Assembly (NCBI GenBank): GCA_050730675.1
Contig: JBOHNM010000101.1
Location: forward strand, 1 to 15,257
Direction of reading: 5' to 3'
DNA from: JBOHNM01 sp050730675
GTDB taxonomy: Bacteria > Planctomycetota > Phycisphaerae > Phycisphaerales > UBA1924
Length of the DNA: 15,257 bases
Positions 6,945 to 14,679 of the stretch are shown here, piece after piece; positions within the stretch are counted from its first letter, which is position 1, and the number at the start of each line of letters is the position of its first letter. The notes under the pieces are model-generated. The model was not told the origin of the DNA, searched no databases, and saw only the letters and a program-made list of their open reading frames with translations. Made by a program: the position numbers and the translations under genes.

Positions 6945-8747
6945 GTGACCACGCCCGCGCCAAACGCACCCAACATCAACCCGCTGCAGACCGCGGCCGA
7001 TCTGCTCAACACCGGCGAGATCGACGGTGCCGTGAAACTACTGCGTCGCGTGCTGGCGCGGCGGCCGATGGATGCGGGCGCCAACCAACTCATGTGCGTG
7101 GCGCTCGCCCGGACGGGCGATCTGGCTGGCGCGATCACGCACGCACGCCGTGCGGTTACGGCCGCACCTCGCGATGCCGATCTCCTCCATAACCTCGGCA
7201 AACTCTTACTGGATGCGGGGGCATTCCGCCGCGATTTTCTCGAAGAAGCGGTCACGCACTTGCGGGCGGCGCTGGGCATCGATCCATCCCGCACACGCAC
7301 ACGCGTTCAGCTCGCGATGGGGCTCCTTTCGCTCGGTCGATTCGAAGAGGTCGTGGCGCTCACCGAAGGAGCGGCGACCGATCCGGACTTGATCCTCACT
7401 CGCGCTGACGCTCAGGCGGCACTGGCCGACATGCCCGGCGCCATCTCCTCGGCCCGACGAGGCCTGGAGTGCTTCCCGCGGCACGCGGGTATCGGCCAGC
7501 GCGTCGCCTCGCTCACGCTCTATCTCCCCGGATGCACCGGCCCGCAGATCCTGGCCGCCCACCAGGCGTGGGGCCGCATTCTTGAGTCCGCCGCTCCCGT
7601 TCCACTCCGACCCAGGATCGAGAACTTCGAGCCGCACCGCCCTGTTCGTCTGCTGCTCCTCTCGCACGATCTTGTGCGCCACTCCGTCGCCTTCTTCGTC
7701 GAGCCGATCCTCCGCTGGCTCGACCGCTCACGCTTCCACATCACCTGTGTCAGCACCCGTCCGGTTGAGGATGAAGTTTCCGCCCATCTCCGAACGCTCG
7801 CCGACGACTGGCGGCACTGGCCGCAGTGCCAACCCGGCGAATTGGCCTCGCTCCTGGCGGGCCTGCGCCCGGACATGCTCATCCAACTCAACGGGCTCAC
7901 CGAGGGTCACTCCCTCGCAGCACTCACCCGCCGCCCGGCGCCGATCCAAGGCTCGTACATCGGTTACCCCGCCTCAACGGGCCTTTCCTGCATCGATTTC
8001 CGCCTCGCCGACGCCGAAACCGAACCGCCAACCGCGGTGGAGGATGGCGTCGTTGAGCGAATTGTCCGCCTCCCCGACTGCTTCACGTGCTACTCCCCTC
8101 CGGTTTCTCCCCCCCCGCTGCGCATCAGGCCCGCCGATGCCCCGCCAACTCTGGGGTCATTCAACCAGATCTTCAAGCTTGCCGACCCGACGATCGCTGC
8201 CTGGGCACGCATCCTCAATACCGTGCCAAAGGCCGTTCTCCGCCTGAAATCTCGCGGGCTCGAACGCGACATCGTCCGGACCGATCTGGTCCGTCGGTTT
8301 ATCGCCGCGGGCATCGATCCAGCCCGGATAAACATGCAAGGGTGGACCCTTGACTCCGCCGATCACCTTGACCAGTACAACGACATCGATGTCGCGCTGG
8401 ACACCTGGCCCTACAACGGCACCACCACCACCTGCGAGGCGCTGCTGATGGGCGTCCCGGTACTCGCTCTTGCGGGCGAAGCCGGCACGCTCGGCACGAG
8501 TGCCTCGCGTGTCGGCGCGTCTCTCCTCCGGGCGGCGGGCTTCCCGGAACTCATCGCCGCCAACGAAGACCAATTCGTTGCGCTGGCCGTACAGCTCTTG
8601 CAGGAACGCGAAGCTAACCACCTCGAACGACCAGCGCGACGTGCCCTCTTCCTCAACTCAATCTTGTGCGATGGCCCGGGATACGGCCGCCGTCTCGGCG
8701 AGACGCTCTTGTCGATGTGGCAGAAAGCCTCCGTGCGCAACGCCTAG
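6945..8747 (+). CDS. TPR-repeat SPINDLY/O-GlcNAc transferase-like protein (GT41), diverged copy 3
   Basis: Predicted 600-residue cytosolic protein. TPR-like helices occupy about residues 14-185, and a GT41 catalytic region about 233-590. Catalytic marks: VRLLLLSHDLVRHSVAFF (234-251) with His246, PAPIQGSYIGYPASTG (331-346), GSFNQIFKLAD (404-414) with Lys411, and NGTTTTCEALLMGVPV (491-506). It differs from the tandem pair: the DLAGH motif reads QLNGL (314-318), so that histidine is missing, and the loop after the donor motif has a short insertion (GEAGTLGTSASRVG, 511-524) where the others have GNSHVSRVG or GDNHVSRVG. Start choice: GTG at 6945 aligns with the short N-termini of the paralogues. 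An in-frame ATG at 6834 would add 37 low-complexity residues and cannot be excluded. It converges with the next gene, with 10 bases between stops. Sugar donor and targets are unknown. Confidence 0.87.
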   Translation: MTTPAPNAPNINPLQTAADLLNTGEIDGAVKLLRRVLARRPMDAGANQLMCVALARTGDLAGAITHARRAVTAAPRDADLLHNLGKLLLDAGAFRRDFLEEAVTHLRAALGIDPSRTRTRVQLAMGLLSLGRFEEVVALTEGAATDPDLILTRADAQAALADMPGAISSARRGLECFPRHAGIGQRVASLTLYLPGCTGPQILAAHQAWGRILESAAPVPLRPRIENFEPHRPVRLLLLSHDLVRHSVAFFVEPILRWLDRSRFHITCVSTRPVEDEVSAHLRTLADDWRHWPQCQPGELASLLAGLRPDMLIQLNGLTEGHSLAALTRRPAPIQGSYIGYPASTGLSCIDFRLADAETEPPTAVEDGVVERIVRLPDCFTCYSPPVSPPPLRIRPADAPPTLGSFNQIFKLADPTIAAWARILNTVPKAVLRLKSRGLERDIVRTDLVRRFIAAGIDPARINMQGWTLDSADHLDQYNDIDVALDTWPYNGTTTTCEALLMGVPVLALAGEAGTLGTSASRVGASLLRAAGFPELIAANEDQFVALAVQLLQEREANHLERPARRALFLNSILCDGPGYGRRLGETLLSMWQKASVRNA

Positions 8748-8757
8748 TCGCGCCACC

Positions 8758-9981
8758 TCACACGAGCGGCCAGCGGATCACCACCAGGCCCGCCATGGGC
8801 GGGAATTTCATGTGCAGACGCAGGCCGCGGAATTCGTCCGGGTTCCAGCCCATGCGGGCGTACACACGATCAACCAGCCGGTTGAGGCGCGGCGCGGCTG
8901 GCGTCGCGACCGCGGGGGGCGAGCCGGCCAACTCGACGAGCTTGTCGTTGATCGGCAGACGGTTCCGATCGGACAGTATCGCGATATTCTCGGGACTGCC
9001 ATGCGGGAACCCGTAGAGTTGGACCTCCGGTGTCGATGGAATAGTGACACCTTTGTGGATGATCAGATCAAAGAACAGTGATTCCACTGGCATGGTGATC
9101 GTCGCAGCCGTTGATCCAACCTTGTTCTCGGGGGTGGCGCGGCCGGGAAGCCCGCGGTAGATGTACCCGAAGTAGAAGTCGAAGGCCGCGCGATTGCCTA
9201 CTTCGCCGCCCGGAAGGCAGAGTTCTCGCCCGCCGCGATCATCCAGGACCAGCAGTTCGGGCATGTTCGGCGAGCAGAATTCGCGCACAACCAAGGATAA
9301 ATCGCCCGGCTTCTTTGGCTCAATCTCTTCACGCGGGTATTTGTGCGTCAGCGGTTCGCCGCTATCGCTGCGTGACTGGACATGGCACAGACGCCACTCC
9401 ACGGTTGAACGCAACCGCCGGATCCCGACCATTCCCGACACATTCACGTAATCGAGCGTCCCCGGCTCCTTGCCAGGGGCCAAGAACACCGTGGCCGTCC
9501 GGGTCCGCGCCTGGACACCCCACACGCTGCTGTTGCCCCGAAACGCCAGTTCCCGCCCGCTCTCTGCCGACGCCTCACGCTCGAAGAGACCCATGCTCTC
9601 GAGGGTCAACTCCAGGTGCGCGCGGTCACCCGCGTGCACGCGCGCAACCTCAAGCAGCGAGTTCATCGCCGTGCGGACGCTGCCCACCACGTCCGCGGGC
9701 GCTCCCGCCTTCTGGAACGCTCCCATTGCCAGCTCAAACGATCGCTGGCCCGGCAGGTGATTCAGGGCGGCAAACGGGTCTGGCGCTTCCATCACTCGGG
9801 AGAGCTTCCAGGTCAGGTTCCGGTTGATCTTGAAGCTACGGGCCACGATCTGCGGTGTCTGGGGATCGGCCCCAATGGAGTCATAGAGCTCAATCAACGA
9901 TCGGCGCACGGACTGCAGTGCGGTCCGGCTCTCCTCAACCAATTGATTGGTATTTGTTAGATTAATCAACGGTGGAATCAT
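8758..9981 (-). CDS. Hypothetical protein with possible N-terminal helix-turn-helix
   Basis: Predicted 407-residue protein that I do not recognise as a named family. Residues 15-65 look helical, and TPQIVARSFKINRNLTWKL (42-60) has the spacing of a helix-turn-helix. Residues 66-140 are also helix-rich, and 145-407 appear to be a mixed alpha/beta effector-like region (LAFRGNSSVWGVQAR at 145-159, REFCSPNMPELLVLDD at 233-248, FFDLIIHKGVTIP at 303-315). No signal peptide or membrane segment. A DNA-binding regulator is a reasonable guess from the layout but unproven. ATG at 9981 is the only ATG before codon 64; GCAGGG immediately before it is a poor ribosome site. Its 5' end is divergent from the exported-protein genes across an AT-richer 206-base gap, and it converges with the third TPR/GT41 gene. 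Confidence 0.7.
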   Translation of the reverse strand: MIPPLINLTNTNQLVEESRTALQSVRRSLIELYDSIGADPQTPQIVARSFKINRNLTWKLSRVMEAPDPFAALNHLPGQRSFELAMGAFQKAGAPADVVGSVRTAMNSLLEVARVHAGDRAHLELTLESMGLFEREASAESGRELAFRGNSSVWGVQARTRTATVFLAPGKEPGTLDYVNVSGMVGIRRLRSTVEWRLCHVQSRSDSGEPLTHKYPREEIEPKKPGDLSLVVREFCSPNMPELLVLDDRGGRELCLPGGEVGNRAAFDFYFGYIYRGLPGRATPENKVGSTAATITMPVESLFFDLIIHKGVTIPSTPEVQLYGFPHGSPENIAILSDRNRLPINDKLVELAGSPPAVATPAAPRLNRLVDRVYARMGWNPDEFRGLRLHMKFPPMAGLVVIRWPLV

Positions 9982-10187
9982 CCCTGCAAGTGGGCGGAAT
10001 CATATCGGCATCACGACCCAAGCATGCGGCGTTGGTCGTCGCGTACCAATGAAATACCTGAAATTCTCAAAGTTTGTCACGCAAATAGTCACAGAGTACG
10101 TATTCGTGCTGTATGGTTACGCCTACGGACAACTTGGCGCGGATTGAACCGCGCTGGGTCCGGAGACACCTCAACAGGAGCGAGAGC
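9982..10187. promoter_or_regulatory. Divergent intergenic region, AT-richer than its surroundings
   Basis: This 206-base gap between divergent genes must hold promoters for both sides. It is visibly richer in A/T around 10045-10120. A TTGTCA at 10074-10079 resembles a -35 box, but no good -10 hexamer lies 16-18 bases after it. GTCAC occurs twice close together (10076-10080 and 10088-10092). No riboswitch, small RNA gene or confident sigma-70 promoter could be identified. Confidence 0.35.
10176..10180 (+). promoter_or_regulatory. Shine-Dalgarno site for the exported protein at 10188
   Basis: AGGAG lies 7 bases before the ATG at 10188. It decides against the longer frame starting at 10113, because a typical signal peptide begins exactly at this ATG. 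Confidence 0.75.
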
Positions 10188-10889
10188 ATGAAGTATCAGG
10201 TTTTGGCTGCGGCACTTGTGGCTGGATGCGCCGCGATCAGCAACGCAGATGTGCTTTGGGATCAGTCCCAGCTTGGTTGGGCCGTGCCCACCGGATTCCC
10301 GAACGTCCTGGCGGGCAACCCCAATACGTACTACACGGTCGCTGATGTCAACGTCACCGGCGCGGGCTGGACCGTCAACAGCGTGTCGATGTACTTCTCG
10401 TGCTTCGACTTCAACTGGCCGGAGACGACGACCGGCCGGCTGAACATCTTCACCCAGAGCGGTGCATTGCCGTCGAACTCGGACAACCCTGCGAGCGGCG
10501 GCCTCGTTCCGGGGTTGGTCAACATGACGGTCGAGATTCTGAATGATCCGTCAAATTTCGATCAGGCCTACTACCGCGTGACGGCCTCGGGCCTGAACAT
10601 CAACCTCGCCGCGGGCTCGTACTGGATCGGCCTCACGCCGGTCGCACCGAGCGGGTTCTTCGGTCCCGAGAGCGGCCTTCCTGCTGCGAACCAGATCGGC
10701 GCCGGCTCGCCGTTCCGCAGCCCGTTCACCGGCCCCGGTTCGCCCCCCGCCAATACGTGGGTCAACCTGAATGCTCCCGCGTCGTATGACGCGGCGATCC
10801 TGGTGCAGGGCGTCGCGCTGCCGACCCCCGGCGCCGCGGCCATCGTCGGGCTCGGCGGGCTGATCGCCGGCCGCCGTCGTCGCGCCTGA
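10188..10889 (+). CDS. Exported protein with PEP-CTERM-like C-terminal tail
   Basis: Predicted 233-residue surface or secreted protein. Residues 1-20 form a signal peptide (MKYQ, then a hydrophobic stretch, with probable cleavage at SNA before DVLWD). VAGC at 11-14 resembles a lipobox, but the hydrophobic region before it would be very short, so ordinary signal peptidase I cleavage is preferred. The middle is rich in Asn, Thr, Ser, Gly and aromatics with beta-strand periodicity, as in extracellular beta-sandwich domains. The tail PTPGAAAIVGLGGLIAGRRRR (212-232) has a proline turn, a short hydrophobic segment and an Arg cluster, as in PEP-CTERM-type sorting signals and their planctomycete variants. 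No enzymatic motif is seen, and the ligand or role is unknown. A good Shine-Dalgarno site precedes it. A strong stem-loop follows, before the next exported-protein gene 102 bases downstream. Confidence 0.8.
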   Translation: MKYQVLAAALVAGCAAISNADVLWDQSQLGWAVPTGFPNVLAGNPNTYYTVADVNVTGAGWTVNSVSMYFSCFDFNWPETTTGRLNIFTQSGALPSNSDNPASGGLVPGLVNMTVEILNDPSNFDQAYYRVTASGLNINLAAGSYWIGLTPVAPSGFFGPESGLPAANQIGAGSPFRSPFTGPGSPPANTWVNLNAPASYDAAILVQGVALPTPGAAAIVGLGGLIAGRRRRA

Positions 10890-10912
10890 TTCACACGATT
10901 CCTGAAGCCTTT

Positions 10913-10940
10913 GTCCCGGGCGCGGACACGTGCCTGGGAC
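10913..10940 (+). terminator. Strong stem-loop between the two exported-protein genes
   Basis: GTCCCGGGCGCG and CGTGCCTGGGAC form a 12-bp stem (two G-U pairs, the rest Watson-Crick) closed by a GACA tetraloop, starting 23 bases after the stop at 10889. Only GTTTC follows, so the U-tract is weak. It may be a partial terminator separating expression of the two genes or a 3' RNA-stabilising structure. Confidence 0.5.
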
Positions 10941-10977
10941 GTTTCAGAAGTTCTGTCAGCTCTCTTGGGATTGCATC

Positions 10978-10983
10978 AAAGGA
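10978..10983 (+). promoter_or_regulatory. Shine-Dalgarno site for the exported protein at 10992
   Basis: AAAGGA lies 8 bases before the ATG at 10992 and supports that start over upstream in-frame alternatives, which would bury the signal peptide. Confidence 0.65.
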
Positions 10984-10991
10984 AAACGCTC

Positions 10992-13262
10992 ATGATCCGC
11001 ACTGTTCTCTGCGCTGGAGCGATGGCTGTCGCTGCCGGGCTCGCCGCATCCGCCTTCGCCGACCCCGTGCTCGTGCTCACGTCGCTGTCGAGCGACATGA
11101 CGTCCAACGGCAACAAGTGTGTCGGCCTGGTGTACGACAACAGCATCCAGAAGTACGTGCCGTACGTCTGGGAGCGCGGCGTCGGCTACACGCGGATTGA
11201 CGGTGTGTACCCCGGTCAATCAGAGCCTCACTGCTCGGACGATGCGTCGGCCCTGGGGATGGGTGCCCCCAACTCGACCAACTGGGGAAACCTGAACTGC
11301 TTCGGCGGGTACTGCTTTAACGGGTACGCCGACGTCAATCACACGATCCCATGCACACTGGGCGACCCGCTCCCGCCTCCGAACCCCTGCGGACAGCCGG
11401 ATATCACGCACCGGTGGACGGCGGCGACGGGGTGGGTCGGCGGCGGCTCATTCACGCGAACCCTCGACGCGGCGACCGGTCGCTACTACGGCGGCACACG
11501 TTGCGACTACACGATCAACTCGACGCACGATATCTCGGGCAATGGCCGCTACACGATCGGCGGCGCGTACTACGCGCAGTTGACGACCACGAGCGGCACG
11601 CCCGGCTTCGGTGTGTGCGGCAACTACTGGGGCTTCCGCTACGACTCGCAGACGGGGCTCTTCGAGAAGCTGCAGACCAGCGCCAACAACACCCGCGCAG
11701 ACCACGTGAACTTTGACGGCAGCGTCATCACCGGATGGTCCGAGGGTCCGGTCGCCAACGGCAACACCAACGGCCGTCGCATCTGCGCCTGGGTGAATGG
11801 TGTCGAGGTGATCCTCGACGCGATGACCGATCAGTCGGCCACATACCCCGTCAACGGGCCCGGCACGGTGATCGCCGGCACCCCTGGCAATGAGTTCCTG
11901 CAGACCAATTTCGGCCAGAGCGGGACCCGCCTGGTGCGCTGGGTGCGTCAGCCCAATGACAGTTGGACGCCGCAGAATCTGGGCCGTCCCGTCGATCGTT
12001 TCGACCCGATCGTCGTGATCAATCCGCTCTCGGCCTTGTACGTCAACGCGATCAGCGACGACGGCAACACGATTGTGGGCACAGGCCTCTACGGCGGCGT
12101 AGGCCCCGGCGCCGAGTCGCGCCCGTTCATCTGGCGGCCCACGCTCAACGGCGGCGTGCCGCTGGACCTGGCGGACTACCTCCAGTCGATCAGCCCGTCC
12201 AGCCCCATCCTGCAGGAAGGGCTGGCGATCTTGGGCGTCCGCGGCCTGAGCGCCGACGGGAACACGCTGCTGGTGACGCTGTTTGACAACCGCAACACCT
12301 GCACCGAGCCTTCGTTCAGTCACACCGGCTTCTATTCAGGCATCCTGTACTTGAACGGCGCCGGGATCGCCTGCGAGCCGGTGCGCATCGGCCTGGGTCC
12401 GAAGGACACTTCGTCCACTCAGTACACACCCTTCGGCGTGTCGCTGAACGTTGCCGCATCGGGTACGTGGCCGATGACGTTCCAATGGCAGCGCGAAGAC
12501 CCGCAGAACCCCGGCACATGGACCGACCTGACCGAGTCGTGCATGAACTTCGACCGCACGGTGGACTGGGACTTTGAAGGTGTCCACAAGAATCAGCTCC
12601 GCATCGGAGAGTTGAACTGCGGCAACGGGCGGTCGGGGCGCTACCGTGTGGTCGTGACCAACGGCTGCGGCAGCGTCACCAGCGACCCAGCGACGGTGTC
12701 GTTCCCGGGATGGGTCAATTTCAATGCGCAGCCGGCCAACGCGAGCGTGTGCGTGAACGGTTCCACTTCGTTCACCACCACCGTCTGGGGCGCCAACGCG
12801 TACAACTTCCAGTGGGAGATCAACGATCCGGCCAATCCCGGTCAGTGGCTGCCGGTCTTTGACGGGGGCACTCCCGATGGATTCCTCTTCACCACCTCGA
12901 CCAACACCACCGGGCCGTTCACGGCGACGCTCAATGTTGCGCCAACCGGCCGTTTCACCAGCGCAAACAACCGCACGTTCCGCTGCATGATCAATAACGC
13001 GTGCGGCGATACGCCGAGCAACACCGCGACATTGACGATCGCGTGCCCGAACTACGCCGATGTCGCCCACCTGGGTGGCGAGGCCGGGTGCGACGGGATG
13101 TTGACCGTGGACGACATCGTCTCGTTCCTTGCTCAGTTCTTCGGCGGGAACCTAGCGGTCGCGGATCTGGTCAGCCTCGGCGGCGGCGAAGGCCCCGACG
13201 GGCAGATCACCGTGGATGACCTGGTGGCCTTCCTCTCGGCGTTCTTCGCCGGATGCCAGTGA
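10992..13262 (+). CDS. Large exported protein: HAF-like repeats, two Ig-like domains, dockerin-like C-terminus
   Basis: Predicted 756-residue exported protein. Residues 1-23 are a signal peptide with an AFA cleavage site before DPVLV. About 25-455 carries spaced HAF-type beta repeats: DISGNGRYTIGGAYY (180-194), VNFDGSVITGW (239-249), AISDDGNTIVGTGLYGG (353-369) and LSADGNTLLVTLFD (419-432). Two Ig-like beta-sandwich segments follow, about 465-571 (FQWQRED, then RYRVVVTNGCGSVTS) and 575-684 (FQWEIND, then FRCMINNACGDTPS), each with cysteines placed for disulfides. The C-terminus (685-756) has two copies of a dockerin/EF-hand-like unit: GCDGMLTVDDIVSFLAQFF (699-717) and GPDGQITVDDLVAFLSAFF (734-752). 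Such tails occur on many exported planctomycete proteins and may be anchoring or sorting modules. No catalytic motif is seen; a cell-surface binding or structural role is inferred. An intrinsic terminator follows. Confidence 0.85.
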   Translation: MIRTVLCAGAMAVAAGLAASAFADPVLVLTSLSSDMTSNGNKCVGLVYDNSIQKYVPYVWERGVGYTRIDGVYPGQSEPHCSDDASALGMGAPNSTNWGNLNCFGGYCFNGYADVNHTIPCTLGDPLPPPNPCGQPDITHRWTAATGWVGGGSFTRTLDAATGRYYGGTRCDYTINSTHDISGNGRYTIGGAYYAQLTTTSGTPGFGVCGNYWGFRYDSQTGLFEKLQTSANNTRADHVNFDGSVITGWSEGPVANGNTNGRRICAWVNGVEVILDAMTDQSATYPVNGPGTVIAGTPGNEFLQTNFGQSGTRLVRWVRQPNDSWTPQNLGRPVDRFDPIVVINPLSALYVNAISDDGNTIVGTGLYGGVGPGAESRPFIWRPTLNGGVPLDLADYLQSISPSSPILQEGLAILGVRGLSADGNTLLVTLFDNRNTCTEPSFSHTGFYSGILYLNGAGIACEPVRIGLGPKDTSSTQYTPFGVSLNVAASGTWPMTFQWQREDPQNPGTWTDLTESCMNFDRTVDWDFEGVHKNQLRIGELNCGNGRSGRYRVVVTNGCGSVTSDPATVSFPGWVNFNAQPANASVCVNGSTSFTTTVWGANAYNFQWEINDPANPGQWLPVFDGGTPDGFLFTTSTNTTGPFTATLNVAPTGRFTSANNRTFRCMINNACGDTPSNTATLTIACPNYADVAHLGGEAGCDGMLTVDDIVSFLAQFFGGNLAVADLVSLGGGEGPDGQITVDDLVAFLSAFFAGCQ

Positions 13263-13298
13263 CCGTCGAGCCGCAACGAATTTGAAGCCATGCTTGAT

Positions 13299-13331
13299 AA
13301 GGCCCGCTGTGTAGCGGGTCTTGTCATTTTT
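13299..13331 (+). terminator. Intrinsic terminator after the large exported protein
   Basis: AAGGCCCGCT and AGCGGGTCTT form a 10-bp stem (one G-U pair) around a GTGT loop, followed by GTCA and a run of five T (13327-13331). It starts 37 bases after the stop at 13262. The gene on the opposite strand (prfB) ends 10 bases beyond; the structure could also slow transcription from that side, but no T-tract faces that direction. Confidence 0.85.
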
Positions 13332-13340
13332 GACGAGCGC

Positions 13341-14490
13341 TCAACTGGCGGCCGCCTTCGCCGCCCGCTCGGCCTGTTCGCGGCGGCGGCGCTGGAGTTC
13401 AGCGTCGATGAACGGCTGGATGTTGCCGGCGAGGACCTTGTCCACGTCACGGTCCTCGTAGTCGGTGCGATGGTCCTTCACGCGCGAGTCGTAGATGACA
13501 TAGGAGCGGATCTGGGCGCCCCAGCCGGTCTCCATGCTGCCGCCCTTGGCCGCGTTGATTTCTTTTTCGCGTTTCTCCTCGGCCATCTGCTCGAGCTTGG
13601 CCTGGATGATGCGGAGGCACTGAGCGCGGTTCTGCGGCTGGTCGCGGAAGGTGTTGGCGACGACGGTGATGCCGGTCGGCTTGTGGATCATGCGGATGGC
13701 GGTGGCGACCTTGTTGACGTTCTGGCCGCCGGGGCCGGAGGCGCGGACGAACGGCGTCACATCAAGGTCGCGGTCGGGGATCTCGACCTTCACATCGTCG
13801 AACTCGGGCGTGACTTCGACGGTGGCGAACGACGTCTGGCGCTTGCCCTGAGCGTTGAAGGGTGAAACGCGGGCCAGGCGGTGGGTGCCGCGCTCGCACT
13901 TGAGGTAGCCGAAGGCGTACGGACCTTTGACGTGGAGCGTGACCGAGTCGAGACCGACTTCGGAACCGAAACCGCGCTCAACCTCCTCGATCTGGAAGCC
14001 GGCCTTCTCGAGGTAGTTGAGGTACATGCGGAAGAGCATCTCGGCCCAGTCGTTGGCCTCGGTGCCGCCATCGCCGGCGCTGATGGTGAGGAAGGCGTTG
14101 CGGAAGTCGTGGCGGCCCGAGAGGAGCGAACGCTGCTCGATGGAATCCATCTTGCCGGAGAGGTCGAAGAGGATCGCGTCGGCTTCGGCGAGAAATTCCT
14201 TGTCGGGCTGGCCGGGGGTGCCGGCCTCCTTGGCCATGTCGTGGGCGACCTTGGCGTCACCTAGCTGCTTGATCGCCCCCTCGAGCGACTCGATCTGGGC
14301 GTTGAGCTGCTTGACCTGCATCACGACCTTGTTGGCCGAGGCGGGGTTGGTCCAGAAGTCGGGAGATTCCATCTGGGCCTTGAGGTCGGCCCGCTGCTTG
14401 ACCTTGTGGTCGAAGTTAAAGCGAGTCGCGGATCGTTAAGATCCGCGCCTCAATGTCGTTGATGACGGGTTGGAGGGCTTGGAAATTCAT
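13341..14490 (-). CDS. prfB: Peptide chain release factor 2, expressed through a +1 frameshift at CTT TAA C
   Basis: RF2 reads UAA and UGA in the ribosomal A site and triggers peptide release. Frame 0 starts at ATG 14490 (MNFQALQPVI...IRDSL, 24 codons) and stops at TAA (14418-14416). Skipping T14418 enters the +1 frame at AAC, giving NFDHKVKQRADL and a total of 382 residues, close to Escherichia coli RF2 (365). The join SL-NFDHK falls where RF2 genes usually encode SL-(D)YD. The tripeptide anticodon SPF (209-211) identifies RF2 rather than RF1, and SGPGGQNVNK (251-260) contains the GGQ catalytic loop. An N-terminal coiled-coil-like region spans about 10-95. Without the slip only a 24-residue peptide or, from an internal ATG at 14372, an N-truncated protein would be made. 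No strong Shine-Dalgarno site precedes 14490. Regulation is expected to be by termination-versus-frameshift competition. The gene is divergent from the STN-domain protein. Confidence 0.93.
14416..14421 (-). promoter_or_regulatory. prfB programmed +1 frameshift site (CTT TAA, next base C)
   Basis: On the minus strand the zero frame reads TCG CTT TAA C. Leucyl-tRNA on CTT can re-pair with TTT, putting AAC in the A site. The arrangement matches the classical CTT TGA C site of bacterial prfB except that the stop is TAA. The SD-like AGGGGG normally found a few bases before CTT in E. coli is not present. Confidence 0.85.
14427..14447 (-). promoter_or_regulatory. Perfect 8-bp hairpin just upstream of the prfB frameshift site
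   Basis: On the minus strand CGCGGATC and GATCCGCG form a perfect stem around a TTAAC loop, entirely within frame-0 codons. Its 3' arm ends 5 bases (ACTCG) before the slip codon CTT. A role in frameshifting or in translation of the leader is an inference; what is seen is the exact palindrome and its placement. Confidence 0.6.
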
Positions 14491-14679
14491 GGGTTCTCGC
14501 AGGGGACAGGGTCAACGAGAGCGAGGAAATCGAAGTCAGACGGGAACGCGCGTGGAGAGAACGGGTACGGGCAAGCGTATTCCGTTCGTTTTCGGCGTTC
14601 CTGACGCGGCCAAGGAGCGAAATTGAGTTCTTCGCGCCAATGGGGCACCCCGGCGGCGTCTTTGGGGTACAACTTCTCC

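Noticed and set aside
9938..9951. Dyad ACCAAT-TG-ATTGGT as an operator
   Set aside because: It is a perfect 6-bp dyad but lies inside codons 11-15 of the 407-residue gene, is unique in the window, and a short dyad can arise by chance.
10074..10102. Sigma-70 promoter with TTGTCA as -35
   Set aside because: The hexamer at the right spacing is TACGTA, a poor -10 match, so no promoter is called.
11448..12323. 291-codon minus-strand open frame
   Set aside because: It is antisense to the HAF-repeat region of the large exported protein and its translation has no recognisable motif; high GC produces such frames.
13290..13865. 191-codon plus-strand open frame
   Set aside because: It is antisense to the RF2 catalytic region and starts within the intrinsic terminator.
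13341..14490. prfB as a pseudogene or sequencing error
   Set aside because: The frame change falls exactly on the CTT-T-stop-C position known for RF2 frameshifting, and both parts are otherwise intact, so programmed frameshifting is the better explanation, though a base-call error cannot be excluded without reads.
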